Notes: generated by a model from the letters alone, not told the origin. A stretch of 64,000 nucleotides of DNA from Alligator mississippiensis (GCF_030867095.1 NC_081828.1:219635978-219699977); one strand, 5' to 3'. Positions 31,176 to 42,428 are shown, counted from the first letter of the stretch. Made by a program: numbers and translations.

Positions 31176-31745
31176 TGAGGGAAACCTGACTCCAGAGACC
31201 AGCCCCAAGCTGCACCCTCACCTGGCACCAAGGAAACCGCCTGCCCAAGACTGCTGATGAGGCCGAGGGAAGGGAAGGCAGGTAGGACCAGTCCTGTCCA
31301 CCCCAGCGAGTCACTGAGGCAGGCCCCCACCCTTCAGGTCTTAATGATTCACTCCCTTGTGCTTCCAGCTCAGCAGAGGAGCACAGGAGATTTTATCCAC
31401 CCAGAGCCCTGGCCTGGCAAGCAGGCCACTGCAGTTCTCTGCCGTCAGCAGCTGGGCTGAGGAGAACCCCCGGACTCTCAGCTTTCTTGCTGGAAAACAA
31501 ACAGTTTCCAGAGCTTCTGCTCTCACCTGGGTGCAGTCAGACCTGGTAGGAAATCAAGGGCCTCTTCTTCCTCCCTAGGCTGCAGATTGCTCTGACTTGG
31601 ACACAGGACACAGAAGCTTTCAAATTTCTCTGAAATCCATCTGGGTGCAAAACAGAAACTTTACTCTGACTTCTTTGGGCAAGGTTGTCCGGGAAGTGTT
31701 TCTTCAACATAACGAATTTTGCACCACAGGAGAATGAACAGGATG
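31176..31745. other. Intergenic, no supportable gene
   Basis: No motif-bearing frame or known repeat. Confidence 0.45.
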
Positions 31746-32099
31746 TAGAGCTGTGTGAAATTTCACTGCCTGTTTCATTTCAACACTGTCGCAACTAATT
31801 TCAAGCTTAAAACAGTGAAATTGAAACAAAGTGAAGGAATTCGAAACAGCCTCAAAATGAAAGGAGGGCAGTCAAAACATTTTGCGTTTTCAAGCTCAAG
31901 CTGGGCTCGCCTGCAGGGAAAGAGAAAGTAAGGAGAGGGAGGGGGAGGAGTGGGGAAGGACTGCTCTCTTATTGACTGTGTAGCTGGCCAGTGGTTGTTA
32001 TCCTTCCCTGATGGCCCTTCGAATCCCCGTGCTCTGGGGAAGGGATGGAAAAATTGCCTAAAAGGCAAAATTGTTTGAACTGCCCTGCTTTCTGTCACC

Positions 32100-32445
32100 C
32101 ATGTCACAAGTTTTGCTTGTCAGCAGCCAGAGGTGCAGTTTCCCAGAAGCCTCTGCACCTCTCTTCTTGAAAGCCAGCAAGCTTCATGGCCTCAGCAGGG
32201 ACTACCATCCTTGAAGTTTTCACCCCCTTGTGCTTTAACACACACACAGTGTCACCCATGTCACAAGTTTTGTTTGCAAGAACTTGAGGTGCAGTTTCCC
32301 AGAACTCCCTAAACTTTTCACCTTGAATCTTGGCAGGATTCATGGCCTCAGAAGTGGCTACCATCCCTGCAAGTTTCATCTGAATCAGGCAAGAACTGAA
32401 AAAGTTATAGGCAGTTCCGTGGTTCCCCATTATAGCTGTAACCTG
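32100..32445 (+). repeat. Two tandem ~156-bp units of the dispersed hairpin repeat
   Basis: GAGGTGCAGTTTCCCAGAA recurs at 32130 and 32286, each unit beginning CACAAGTTTTG. In the first unit AGGTGCAG and CTGCACCT form an 8-bp inverted pair. Same family as 8600-8960, 9220-9345 and 39296-39600. Confidence 0.7.
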
Positions 32446-33585
32446 GGTGGTACTCCAAGAGGTACCCCTCTCCAACTGAAGGGATCAGAGCAGGTGCACA
32501 AGCACTGTGGGAGGTGTAGGGACCCTCCTCTCCCTATAAAGCAGAGCTAGATCACTCATGGGGACTTAACCGTATACCTTTTAATGAGAAAAACAGTAGT
32601 GGGAACATAACAAGTATAAACCAGGGGGTGTAGGGTACACTACAACACCCCGAGGGGGTGGGATTCAATAAAGGTTAGGTATTTACATTCATAGACGTAT
32701 TCATGCAGTTGACAAAAGACAGGTTTAACAGAGGATAAAACACAAACAGCATGTGAAAGAGTAAGCAACAACGCGGCAAAAAGAGCCGGGGAACGCCGCT
32801 TCTGGAGCTATTACCATATAAGGATAGAAGCTCCAGGAGAAAAAAAGAAAGAGATGGGAGTCTCAGAAGAAAAAAAAAGAGAGAGTGGCCAAAAGGGAAA
32901 AAGGGTGGAAAAGAAGATCTCCAGAAGACAAGAGGCTTACCTCAGGATTTCTCTTGACGCCAGAGAGAGCGGAGCTCAGAGGAGGAGGGGCAGATCCCCG
33001 AAGAGGCACACCACGAGATGTGGCTGGCAGTTGCGCTGAAAGAAAACAAAACAAAAAACAGGAAAAGAGTGAATTGACCCACTTCCACAAGCTTGGAGAG
33101 GGCATCTGAGTGTTGACCACGAGGATTCAAGGCTTCAGGCACACGCAAGATAAAAGGTACATACTTATATTAATTGAAATAAAAAGAAAACATACAATGG
33201 GGTTTGAAGAGAAAAATCTGCCCCAAAAAGAAATAAATGAATGAACCAGAGATAAAGGGACTTCGTTTCCTAATACCAAGTTCAGCACAACCAAACCGAT
33301 AATAGTTATGTAAGAACAGTATATAGATAGAATTACAAAATTGCTATAACTGATAAGGTAAAAACAAAAACAAAAAAAACCCAGGATAAATGGTCCACTT
33401 CTGTTTAAAGATAAAGAGAGTTTGTATAGGGTTATAAAGGATAAAAATAAAGACAAGTGTTAATCTGCATCCGACTGTGAATATATATATACATGTTGGC
33501 GAGAGTGTGTGGATAGTCGAGAAGGCTTGCAAAGCCTATAATACCAGGACTCCTAATAGAGATACACAAAAAATAAAAACAAAAC

Positions 33586-33608
33586 AACATATATATATAT
33601 ATATATAA
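33586..33608. repeat. (TA)n microsatellite
   Basis: CATATATATATATATATATA-type run of about ten TA dinucleotides. Confidence 0.9.
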
Positions 33609-33919
33609 TAACCCTCCCAATGAGTGACATCATAAATTAGAACATATTATAATAACATCCAAGACGTGGCAGGCGGGAAAGTCGGGGTACTTATAGTTCT
33701 TTGGGAGATTATAAGAGGATACAGAGAGGCATTGTGAGCTCCACCATCACACAGCACATAAACAATACTGGTTGGAGAAATATAGAATGCACAAAATACA
33801 AAATGTCAAATAACAAGAGATATCGGGCCTAGGTACCTGGAGGGGAGAAAGAGGGAAAACACAGTTACCCCTTCCACTGCGACAAGCATTTCTCCCTGTT
33901 ACTTTACTCACCCCTACTT

Positions 33920-33989
33920 GACCCAGCTGGGACTTAAACTCAGAGCTCCCACATGGTAGGTAGGAGCTCTACCACACAGCCACCAGTGC
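33920..33989 (-). ncRNA. tRNA-like sequence, probably the head of a SINE
   Basis: On the minus strand: acceptor-like GCACTGG (33989-33983); an A-box-like D arm GCTGTGTGGTAGAGC; an anticodon arm CCTAC-CTACCAT-GTGGG that pairs at all five positions with U33 present (triplet ACC); a 4-nt variable loop; a T arm CTGAG-TTTAAGT-CCCAG with one mismatch (B box); and a poorly paired acceptor 3' strand. The layout is that of a tRNA, but the acceptor pairs badly and the T loop lacks TTC, so it is a tRNA-derived repeat and not a working tRNA gene. Confidence 0.6.
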
Positions 33990-34432
33990 TGGTCCAACTC
34001 CAAGCTGCTTGGGATTTTGACCTTCCAGGAGCCCCTGCCTCACATTGAGCTGCCTGGCCTCTTGCTGGAGGAGCTGGAAGCAGAGCTGGGAACCTCTCAG
34101 GTCACTGCTCAGCTTCCTGGTGGAGCTGGGGAGCCCCTCCTGCTGGCTACAGCCTCTCATAGGGCCATCCTGCAGCCCAGTGGGGAGCCTCTCCTGCCAG
34201 CCACACACTGTGCTGCTGAGGGTCCAACTGCTGCCTGCAGGTCCCACTCCTTCAGGCTCTTCTGGGGCAACTGCTCCCACCCTGCTGGCCCAGCTCTTGC
34301 CAGCTCTTTGGAAACTCCTTCCTCATGGTCCCTTGCTGGTCTCCCCTGAGTCAGCTGTGCTGCCCCTTTTATCCCCCTCCATGTGACCGGAGAGGCCAAT
34401 CAGGGGACATGGAGGGGGAGTCTCTGGGGCCT

Positions 34433-34586
34433 GATTGGTGAGGAAAGGGAATCCCAAGCTCTCCAATCATCTTTTATAGTTTCAAAACCCCTCAGCCAAA
34501 TCATTACCAGATTGGTGAGGAAAGGGAATTCCAAGTTCTCCAATCACCTTTTACCTTTTCAAAACACCTGGGCCAAATCACTACCA
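34433..34586. repeat. Two tandem 77-bp units containing CCAAT boxes
   Basis: GATTGGTGAGGAAAGGGAAT occurs at 34433 and again at 34510, followed in each unit by CCAAG(C/T)TCTCCAATCA. Each unit contains ATTGG and CCAAT, i.e. CCAAT boxes on both strands. A duplicated CCAAT-rich block upstream (minus strand) of a TATA box is what retroviral U3 enhancers look like. Confidence 0.75.
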
Positions 34587-34949
34587 GTTAGACCATCGCA
34601 TAGCCTATGGGTGGAACAGTGTCAAAACAGTGAAACAGTTTAGACTAAATGAAACTCGAAACAAAACACTGCCCAGTCAAAATGTTGAAATGGAAGTTGA
34701 AAGGAAATGGTGCTGTTTCGCACAGCCCTATGGGACGGCTGCACAGGGGAGCACTGGGGGGTGCCTACTACTCCGTGTAGCCTTCTCACTCATTCCTCAG
34801 CCCCAAAGCCCAGGCCTAGCCCCTTATTCAAAGAATCCCTCTTTGCAGAGGTCTTCAGTGCAGGCCAGAACATCATGGATGTCACTGTTATTGATGGATA
34901 ATTCCCACCATCCATTAATAAAGCATTAAATAGGATTTATCTGTTGAAC

Positions 34950-35118
34950 ACAGGGCTGGCAGGGACCTCAAGGTCATCCACTCCAGCCCTCTGCACGAAT
35001 GCAGCATGCTGCTCCTAAATCACCCCTGTGCAGGGCTTCTCCAGCCTCCTCTTGGAAACCTCCAGTGCAGGAGATGCCCCCACAGCCCTGGGCAGTTGAT
35101 TCCATTGACTAAATTTAA
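34950..35118 (-). mobile_element. CR1 3'-end fragment
   Basis: The minus strand encodes WNQLPRAVGASPALEVSKRRLE followed by the CR1 3' UTR pattern (GACCTTGAGGTCCCTGCCAG). Old copy. Confidence 0.75.
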
Positions 35119-35841
35119 TTCTAGGACTGGATACAACCCCCACTGAATGCCATGCCAATGAAACATTTTGCAGGCCACCCCCATGCAGGCCCCAGGGATG
35201 TGCTGTCCCCTGACACCTCCCCGGGTCTCTCCCTTCAGGAAGCACTAGGGTTGCACCAGCTCTGCTGCCCCACATCTGTCTCCTATCCCCCCAGGTGATG
35301 CATCGCTGCACTGGGGAGATGCTGGACACAGCACTGCACTCCTCATTCTCTCACCTGAGCAATTGGCCTCATGCCCAGCTCCCAACCCCAGCTCACTTTC
35401 TGTGTGCCACTCTTCACTGGTTAACCACGTGATAATTTTAGGCTGGCCACATATGCAAAGTACTTATCCAACTATAAAAATGGCTGTATAGCTGTAAAAA
35501 GAGCCAACCAGCTCCAAAGTCAGTGCTTAAAAATGCATAACAACTTTAGAACTGGTTTCTAGCCAGCTTTCATTTCAATGCGTGCAGGGCCCTTGGTAAC
35601 CTGGCATGTTCTGGGCATCTCTGAGACCATCGCACCCATTTGACAGCTACCAAGTGTCACGTCCACCTGGGACTGATCCTTGCCTTATTAAATTCCTGTT
35701 CCTCCCACCACAGTGACGGCAAGTGGGGCTGTAGCTCCATTCACTACAGAGAAGAAAGAGTGTTCCTTTCCATTTTACCAAGAAACTTTCTCACCTTACA
35801 CAATTGTGGCTGTGTGCCTGCAGGTTTGGGTTAGGTTAGGG
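35119..35841. other. Intergenic, no supportable gene
   Basis: No motif-bearing frame or recognised repeat. Confidence 0.45.
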
Positions 35842-37043
35842 CAGGGGCAGGAAAAATATGGCCCATGGGCTACATCCTGCCCACCAGGAACTTTCATCTG
35901 GCCAATGAATTGTGCCCTGCTCAGCCCTTCTGCCCACGAGGGTAGGTGCCAGGCACCTACACCTGCCTTCAACATACCCTATCATGCCTTGCTTCCACCC
36001 TCATGGGTGGAAAGGATGGCTGTGCTAGCACTGGGTGGGGCTGCTGCTGCAGGTTTCCCTGGCCTCCTGCTCCCTCTGAGCAGCTGGTTGGGAAGTTGGG
36101 GCAGGGGCAGGACTGCAGCTGGGCAGGAGTGTGGAGTGAAGGGCTGGGCTGGTGGCAGTGTGGAGCCCAGGCCCAGGGGTCAGTGACAGTAGAGCTCAGC
36201 TGGGCAGGGTATGGGTGTCATGGGGAAGGGGTAGGGGGACCCCTCCCACCATGAACGGCACGTGCCCCTGGCAACTCGGGGGAACACGGCTGCGCTGGTG
36301 ATGGAAGGAGCGCAGCAGCAGCAGCCCAGCGGTGGTAAGTGCAGAGCTCCCACAGATGCCACCGGCACTGTTGGCAGTGGGGGCAGGGGGGGGCAGTGGC
36401 GAGCACTGACCAGGGGTCAGCAACCACCCGCAGGCACCACCGGTACCATTGCTGGTGGCCAGCAGCAATCATGGACCACTCACAGATGCTGCCAGGGGTG
36501 TCAGAGGTAGGGTGGTGAGTGGCAACCACCTGCAGGCACCAGTGGCACCTTTTTTCAGGGGGTGTATGCGCACCCACATGCACCACCTACATGTTGCCCC
36601 TGCCTCCTACTCTCCCCTCATGTCTCACAGCCCTGGCAGGCACCGGGGGCAGCAGCAGCAGGGAGGCACTGGTGCCTGGTTTGGGTGCGGCACATCATGG
36701 CAAGAGGCTAAGCCCTGCCAGGCCATCTGTATGACCAGTGCTCCCCACACATGTACAGCACAGGAGGGAAGCCCCAGAAATGGGAGAGAAGCCAGCTAAG
36801 TCTGTTATAGTCGGTGTTTGACTTTTAGTGTACGATTTGGGTTTTTCAGGTTCTAAGATGGCACCCAACCCCACAAAAGGAGTATTTCCAGGAGGCAATG
36901 GGAGGGACTTCCAGTCCCAAGGAGGTGACCAGGGGGCAGGGAAACTGTCAAGGTGGGGGGCTACCCATGTGGTCCTCGACAGCTCACCAAACCTGGTTAA
37001 TTGGTTAATTGGCCCTCCACCTGAAATAATTATCCGCCATGTG
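35842..37043. mobile_element. hAT-type element related to 12447-13606 (decayed)
   Basis: The left end CAGGGGCAGGAAAAATATGG and the following ..TGGCCCATGGGC..CATC(C)TGCCCA parallel the 12447 element (CAGGGGTGGGCAAGATAC, then AGCCCGCGGATGG). The right side shares ACTGTCAAGG.GGGG.CTAC..., then TCGACAGCTC and TTGGCCCTCCACCTGAAATAATTAT with 13520-13600. The right TIR has decayed, and no matching 8-mers flank the element. Confidence 0.65.
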
Positions 37044-38449
37044 ACTGCTTCATATTTTAGGCAGCTTGTGGAGGGCTCTGGTGACTCAGGGGGCATGCAG
37101 GCGTCTTTGAATCTCAGGCTTTGGGGGTTCAGTGGTCCCAGGGGCCAGGCCTGGTACAGTAAGCAGGGAACCTGATCTCTATAGCCCTGGCAAGACTCTC
37201 CAGTGGGGGAGTAGTCAGATGCAAAGACAAGAAACTTGTCTCATTTTGCTTTTCTGTCTCCAAACCTGCAGTCCATCTGTCTGGTCTAATCCTTGTCTCC
37301 TGGATAACAAACCCTTTCCCTGTTTTGCCTGCTTACTACTTGCCTGTGGAAAGAATGATTTGAGGCAAGTCATGTTTCAGGTGAGCTTTCCCTCCAGAGA
37401 GGGAGACCTACCACTTGTAGTCTCTTTTGTACCCCAAAAGGGAAGGGCAGTTTGAGGTGGCAGAGATTCCTTTCCTGTGTCTGCAACCTGTGATGCAAGG
37501 GCAGGGACCAAGATTTGCTGGGGTAGGAGCTGCTCTGGGGCAAGTTCAGTCAGCTCCTTGGGACAAGTGGCAGCACAGAGAGGAAAAACCTGGGGCTCTG
37601 GGTCACAACAGACAGGTTGTGGCACTATTTTTTAATCTTAGGATTGCAGGGGAGCAGAAGGGATTGTTCAAATAATTAATAGACACCTTGAATAGCTCCA
37701 ACCCCTGCAGAAACCACCATGGACCCTCCTGCCATTCAGACGTTGCTCTGGTTAGAACTATCCTTGGCTTGTGCTATTTTGGTGTGATCTTGGTGGACTG
37801 TGGAGTCATGCTGAGTCTGTGGCTTGACCAGCTCTGCCCCCACCACCTCCTGCCCCTCCCCAGAAATCCTAGGGATGGGGTCTTCGGGCCATTTCTCTGT
37901 GAGCCCCAGCACTTGGCAGGAACCAACAGCTCATCCCTTCTCTTGGGTCCCTCCTGGCCCCTACATGGGATGAGTTTAAGAGCTCTCATCTCTTGCTCCC
38001 ACATCACCAGCCTACCCACACGGTTTGTCCTGCTGAGCAGGAAAGCTGATAACTGCCTGGACTACGCAGAGGAGCTTCCCTCATCCACCAAGAGAAGTCC
38101 TCCTGTCATGTGGCTGGGCAGCTGGCAGGGTCACATGAGTGGGAAACCTGCCACGCTCCTGCCCTGCAGGTGAACAGAGGGGTTTGTTTCCTAGGCTTGC
38201 AGGAGAGTTCACTGCATGACAGAGACCAGCACAGTATAAGACGTGCACAGAGGGTCACACTGAGCTGCAGCTATTGCAGAAGCAGCATGTAGCTTTTTGG
38301 GTGCCTTCCCAGACCTACAGGAAGTTGATTTTAAGAGGCTCAGTAATCAACTGAGCAGTGTGTTGGGATGAGTCATTTCCTATTTGCCATGTGAAGGCTT
38401 CACATTTTGGGCAGCTTGTTTGGGGAAAGGGGACATCTGTGGGAACCCA
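37044..38449. other. Intergenic; a short block is shared between 37035-37075 and 38385-38425
   Basis: GCCATGTGA.GGCTTCA.ATTTT.GGCAGCTTGT occurs at both ends of this stretch in direct orientation, about 1350 bp apart. Frames such as 37688-38173 (161 codons) have no motif. Confidence 0.45.
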
Positions 38450-39015
38450 GGAAAGTCAGGCTAGAAGGGACCTCAAAAAGTCACATCCGATCCAGCCCCC
38501 TGCTCAAGGCAGCACCATCCCCGACTAAACCATCCCAGCCCCATGTCTGTCCAACCTGCCCTTGAAAACTTCCAGAGAAAGATAAACTTCTCTAGGCAGC
38601 CAGTTCCACTGCTGGCCCCCTGTCACAGTCAGGAAGCTCCTCCTCCTCTCCTACTGATATTCCCCTGCTGCAAGTTGAGGCCACTGCTCCTAGGCCTGTC
38701 CCACAGGAAAAAGTCCATCTCCAGCCTCTATGAAAATCACCCCTCAGATATTTGAAGACGTATCAAATTCCTCCTCCAGACTAAACATCCCTAGTTGTTT
38801 CCACCTGTCCTAATAAGTCTTCTCTCCCAAGCCTCTAATCATTTGTATGGCTCTGTGCTAGACATGTTCCAAACTGTTCACATCCTTCTTGAAGTGAGGG
38901 GCCAAAAACTGGACACAGGACACCAGGGGAAGCCTCACCAATGCTGGATTGGAGGAATCACTTCCCTTGACTTTTCAGGTGACACTCTTGTTAATAGAAC
39001 CCAAGAAGTTGTTAG
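38450..39015 (-). mobile_element. Old CR1 LINE, 3' part (interrupted copy, segment 1)
   Basis: The plus strand is the complement of an old CR1 3' end: the ..AAGTCAGGCTAGAAGGGACCT tail side, then ..CCTGCCCTTGAAAACTTCCAG, then the ORF2 C-terminal region (..GAGGGGCCAAAAACTGGACAC). It stops exactly at the 8-bp TSD of the element inserted at 39016 and continues at 39815. Confidence 0.8.
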
Positions 39016-39806
39016 TAGGCCAGTGCGAATAAGCAATTATTCAATTTGGATTCAGATTCAACTGATTTGGATTAAAAAAGAAGCTAGAGGCTGGCCTGGC
39101 CCACAATGCAGGCAAGAAAGCCGGAAAGTGAAAATGGAAATGGAGGCGTCAGGGGGTGAGAGACAGGCTGGAGGGGGAGGGTTGGGGGATGTAGCAGTGC
39201 AGGTAAAAGTGCAGAGATACCTGGGGAGTCAGATGTCTGGCAGGTTGCAGTGTGCCAGCGCACCTGAGCACGCACACAGTTTCACAAGCACCCATGTCAC
39301 AAGTTTTGCCTGCCTGCAGCCAGAGGTGCAGGGCCCCAAACCCAGAAGCCCTGCACCTATCTCCTTGACTGCTGGAAGACTTTGTGGCTGCAGCAGGGGC
39401 TACCATCCCTGCAGCTTTCACCCCTTGTGCCTTAACACACACACACAATGTCACCTATGTAATGTTTTGATTGCCAGCAGTTTGAGGTGCAGTTTCCCAA
39501 AAACCCCTGCACCTATCACCTTGATACTTGGCAGACTTAATGCCCTCAGCAGCAGCTACCACTCTCAGAAATTTCATCTGAATCAGCCAAAAAACAACAA
39601 AATTATAGATATTTCATTGATTCCCTATTATATCCTACAGCCGAATCTCCAAATTGCCGAATCTTTTCCGAATCGAGTCAGAAGCTCTGAATTAATTCAG
39701 AAAGCCTAAAGCCTTTAGTGATTCAATTTGGATTTGTAGAATGGCCTCCAAATCATCCGAATCATCCCCAAATCTGAATCACAATCTGAAGCTTTGCACA
39801 GCCCTA
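39016..39806. mobile_element. hAT-like TIR element with perfect 8-bp TSD, nested in CR1
   Basis: The ends are TAGGCCAGTGCGAATAAG and, complement, TAGGGCTGTGCAAAGCTT. GTTGTTAG is present at both 39008-39015 and 39807-39814 (AGTTGTTAG if the preceding A is counted). Removing the 791 bp restores a continuous old CR1. The subterminal sequence is rich in GATTTGG/CCGAATC repeats, and the middle holds two ~160-bp units shared with 8.6, 9.2 and 32.1 kb. No transposase frame, hence non-autonomous. Confidence 0.9.
39296..39600 (+). repeat. Two tandem ~161-bp units inside the hAT-like element
   Basis: GAGGTGCAG-(G/T) blocks at 39323 and 39484, each followed by CCCTGCACCTAT and an ATCTGAATCAG- or TTTCACCCC-type end, as in the 32.1 kb copy. 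Confidence 0.7.
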
Positions 39807-39814
39807 GTTGTTAG

Positions 39815-40034
39815 TTCCTTTTGCAACAAGAGCTCACTGCTGCCTTATAGTCAGCTGGTTCCATGTCTTTCTCTGCAGTCCTGCAGCCCAGCCAGTCAAC
39901 TCCCAGTCTGAATTTGTCCATGCAATTATTCCATCCCAAGCACTTGTCCTTACTGAATCTCATCAGATTGATTGGAGACCATTTCTTCAGTCTATCTAGG
40001 TCATTCTGGATCCTGGCTCTGCCCTCCACATTGG
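39815..40034 (-). mobile_element. Old CR1 LINE (interrupted copy, segment 2)
   Basis: Continuation of the CR1 at 38450-39015 beyond the nested element. The minus frame encodes NDLDRLKKWSPINLMRFSKDK, the region just downstream of the RT palm. It ends at about 40034, where a separate CR1 tail begins. Confidence 0.8.
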
Positions 40035-40305
40035 AACTCCACCCAGCTCTTAAAAACCTCCAAGGGTGGGGAGTCCACAACTTCTCTGGACAGCCTGTTC
40101 CAGTGCTTCATCACCCTCCTCATGAGAAGGTTCTTCCTAATATGTAGCCTTAATTTCCCTTGCTGTAACTGGAGCCCATTGCTCCTTGTCCTGTCATCTG
40201 CCCCCACTGAGAAGAGTCCAGCTCCAGCCCCTTTGCCACCACCTTTCAGGGAGTTGAGGGCTGCTACTAAATCCCCTCTTAATCAAGGCACTTTAGGATA
40301 GAAGA
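40035..40305 (-). mobile_element. Separate CR1 3'-region fragment
   Basis: The minus strand encodes RSNGLQLQQGKLRLHIRKN, then KHWNRLSREVVDSPPLEVFK, the last part of ORF2, truncated before the tail. Confidence 0.82.
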
Positions 40306-41130
40306 CTGACATAAAGCTACTGAGCTCAGTACAAGGTGACTGTGTAAAAAAACCCAAAAAAACCCACGTCAATGGCCTATGCTTAGGAAAGGTCAAATGA
40401 GAGCAGCAGAGGCCAACCTTTTTGGCATTCATGCCACAAATTCAGCCCTGTGCCCTCCTCAAGTGCTCTTCTGATCCCATTTCCCTGCCTCACCTGCTTC
40501 TCTGCTTCCTGCATCCTGCCACGTCTGTCTGTGGACAGAAGAGCTGTTCTAAAGATGACTCCTGCTTTTTGGCTCCCTTTAAGATCCACGCAAGAAAAGT
40601 AGCTGTGCTAAAAATCCCTCTCTGAAATCTTTGGTCTTAAAGCAAGTCTTTGCTGCTATGATTTTGGTATTGCATCACTGGGGGAGCTGAACAAATGGTT
40701 TGGGCAGAGCATCACCTTCCAATACAACTGCTCCTTCATGAAGCCACTGTTGCTACCCTTGCCGAGCTGGCTGCAAACAGCCCCCACCCCACCAAGACCT
40801 CAACACTCTGCCCCTCCACTCCCTGCTCCCTATATGAATTGGTCATTTATTCTGCTGCTTCTGCAGAAGTCACTCCCTGTGACCCATTCAGACAGTTCTC
40901 TAAAGCAAACAACCAGCCAACGCAAACTTCTGTCTTCTCCCAAATACTACAAGAACAGCCCCTACTTGTTCTGGCCCCGTGACACTAGCCCAACTCCACC
41001 TTCATAGCTCACTACCTACTTCCCCTTGTTTTCTCCTCCAGGACATTTTCAAGCACCCAGTGAGACAACCCTCCATAGGCAGATGCCTCACAGCTGGGCT
41101 TTCTTTACAGAGCTGACTGCTCCTCTTTCC
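40306..41130. repeat. Unassigned; 40880-41125 is a copy of a local duplicated segment
   Basis: 40880-41125 (..AACAACCAGCCAA, then GACACTAGCCCA.ACTCC, then GAGACAACCCTCC, then ACAGAGCTGAC) resembles 42660-42885. Part of the latter's upstream sequence resembles 43240-43330. The CR1 at 41131 lies between the first two copies. Confidence 0.6.
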
Positions 41131-42428
41131 TGGGTAAGCTTTTTGAGAGAGTTATCCTGGCACATGTCCACAAGGAGCAAGCAGGGGAGATTATGCTTAG
41201 GGGCAACCAACATAGGTTCATTAGAGGCAGGTCCTGCCAAACCAACCTGGTGCCTTCTATGACCAGGTCACAAAATCCTTAGACGCAGGGGTAGCAGTGG
41301 ACGTAGTCTTTCTGGACTTCAGGAAGGCCTTCGACGCTGTCTCTCACCCCATTCTCATTAAAAAACTAGGGGGCTGTGGCGTCGACACCTACACAGTCAA
41401 ATGGGTCACTAACTGGCTGGAGGGCCACACCCAGAGAGTGGTGGTGCACGGGTCATTTTCGACCTGGAGGGATGTGGGCAGTGGGGTCCCCCAGGGCTTG
41501 GTTCTTGGACCCGCGCTGTTCAACATCTTCATCAGCGACTTGGACGAGGGGGTAAAAATCACCCTGTTCAAATTTGCAGACAACACTAAGATGTGGGGGG
41601 ATGTGGGCACACTAGAAGGGAGGAATAGGCTGCAGTCAGACCTAGACAGGTTACAGGGGTGGGCAGATGAGAACAGGATGGGTTTCAACACTGACAAGCG
41701 CAAGGTGCTGCACCTGGGGAGGAAGAACCAGTGGCACACCTACAGGCCGGGGAACTCCCTTCTCGTCAGTGCGAAGGTGGAAAAGGATCTTGGAGTCATT
41801 ATTGATGCCAAAATGAACATGAGCCGGCAGTCTGGGGACGCGGTCAGGAAGGCCAACTGTACAATGTCATGCATCCACAGATCTCGAGCAGGTCCAAGGA
41901 AGTGATCCTTCCCCTCTATGTGGCACTGGTCAGGCCACAGTTGGACTACTGCATCCAGTTCAGGAGGGATGTGGACAGCATGGAGAGGGTCCAGAGGAGG
42001 CCACCCACATGATCAGGGCAGGCCCTACAAGGAGCAGCTAAGGGACCTGAACCTGTTCAGCCTCCACAAGAGAAGGCTGAGGCAGGATCTAGTGATCATT
42101 TACAAACTGGTCAGGGTGGACCAGCAGGTTTTGGGAGAGTCCCTGTTCCCCCGAGCACTACCAGGAGTGACTAGAAATAATGGTCACAAGTTGGCAGAGG
42201 GTAGATTCAGACTAGACATCAGGAGGCGCGACTTCACTGTCAGGGCGGCTAGGATCTGGAACCAACTTCCAAGAGAAGTGGTGCTGGCTCCTATCCTGGG
42301 GGTCTTTAAGAGGAGGCTAGACGAACACCTTGCTGGGGTCGTTTGACCCCGGTACTCTTTCCTACCAGGGAAGGGGGTTGGACTTGATGATCTGGTCCCT
42401 TCCAACCCTACAAACTGTGAAACTATGA
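41131..42428 (+). mobile_element. CR1 LINE, second group, 5'-truncated
   Basis: Starts at the GKLFERVI-type region of the RT. The frame 41297-41905 encodes FLDFRKAFDAVSHPILIKKL, then [21 protein letters not shown] and KFADNTKMWGD, where the second Asp of FADD is Asn. After frameshifts, 41918-42346 gives the C-terminal region ending RRLDEHLAGVV. Tail at about 42428 (ACTGTGAAACTATGAAAC). Confidence 0.92.

Larger units (their letters stand above)
32490..34600 (-). mobile_element. LTR-like sequence (minus strand)
   Basis: The plus-strand block CCCTATAAAGCAGAGC..GGGGACTTAACCGTATAC (32530-32580) is paralleled at 49995-50040 (CCCTACAGAACGAGGC..GGGGACTTAACCATACAC). On the minus strand a TATA-type GATAAAAGGGG lies at about 34364-34374, upstream of the CCAAT-bearing tandem repeat. 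Edges and TSD are not resolved; the 32600-33850 interior is A-rich with no coding motif. Confidence 0.4.
31746..34730. mobile_element. Candidate TIR element of the 'TAGGGCTGTGCGAAA' type, with nested insertions
   Basis: The left end TAGAGCTGTGTGAAATTT (31746) and the right end, complement TAGGGCTGTGCGAAAC (34730), resemble the TIRs of the 39016-39806 element. GAAACA/TTTCA-rich subterminal sequence is present at both ends (31760-31880 and 34605-34725), and the internal 155-bp units are shared with that element. The flanking 8-mers do not match, so the pairing of these ends is inferred. The middle (about 32490-34600) appears to be LTR-like sequence inserted later. Confidence 0.5.

Noticed and set aside
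33920-33989. Functional tRNA gene (ACC anticodon)
   Set aside because: Poor acceptor pairing, T loop lacks the TTC signature, and it lies inside repetitive sequence; better explained as a SINE head.
31746-34730. A single intact 3-kb transposon
   Set aside because: No matching flanking 8-mers and an interior that changes character; only the end sequences and the repeat units support it, so it is kept as a candidate with nested material.
35842-37043. Target-site duplication for this hAT copy
   Set aside because: The 8-mers next to the inferred ends do not match, so the insertion edges are approximate.
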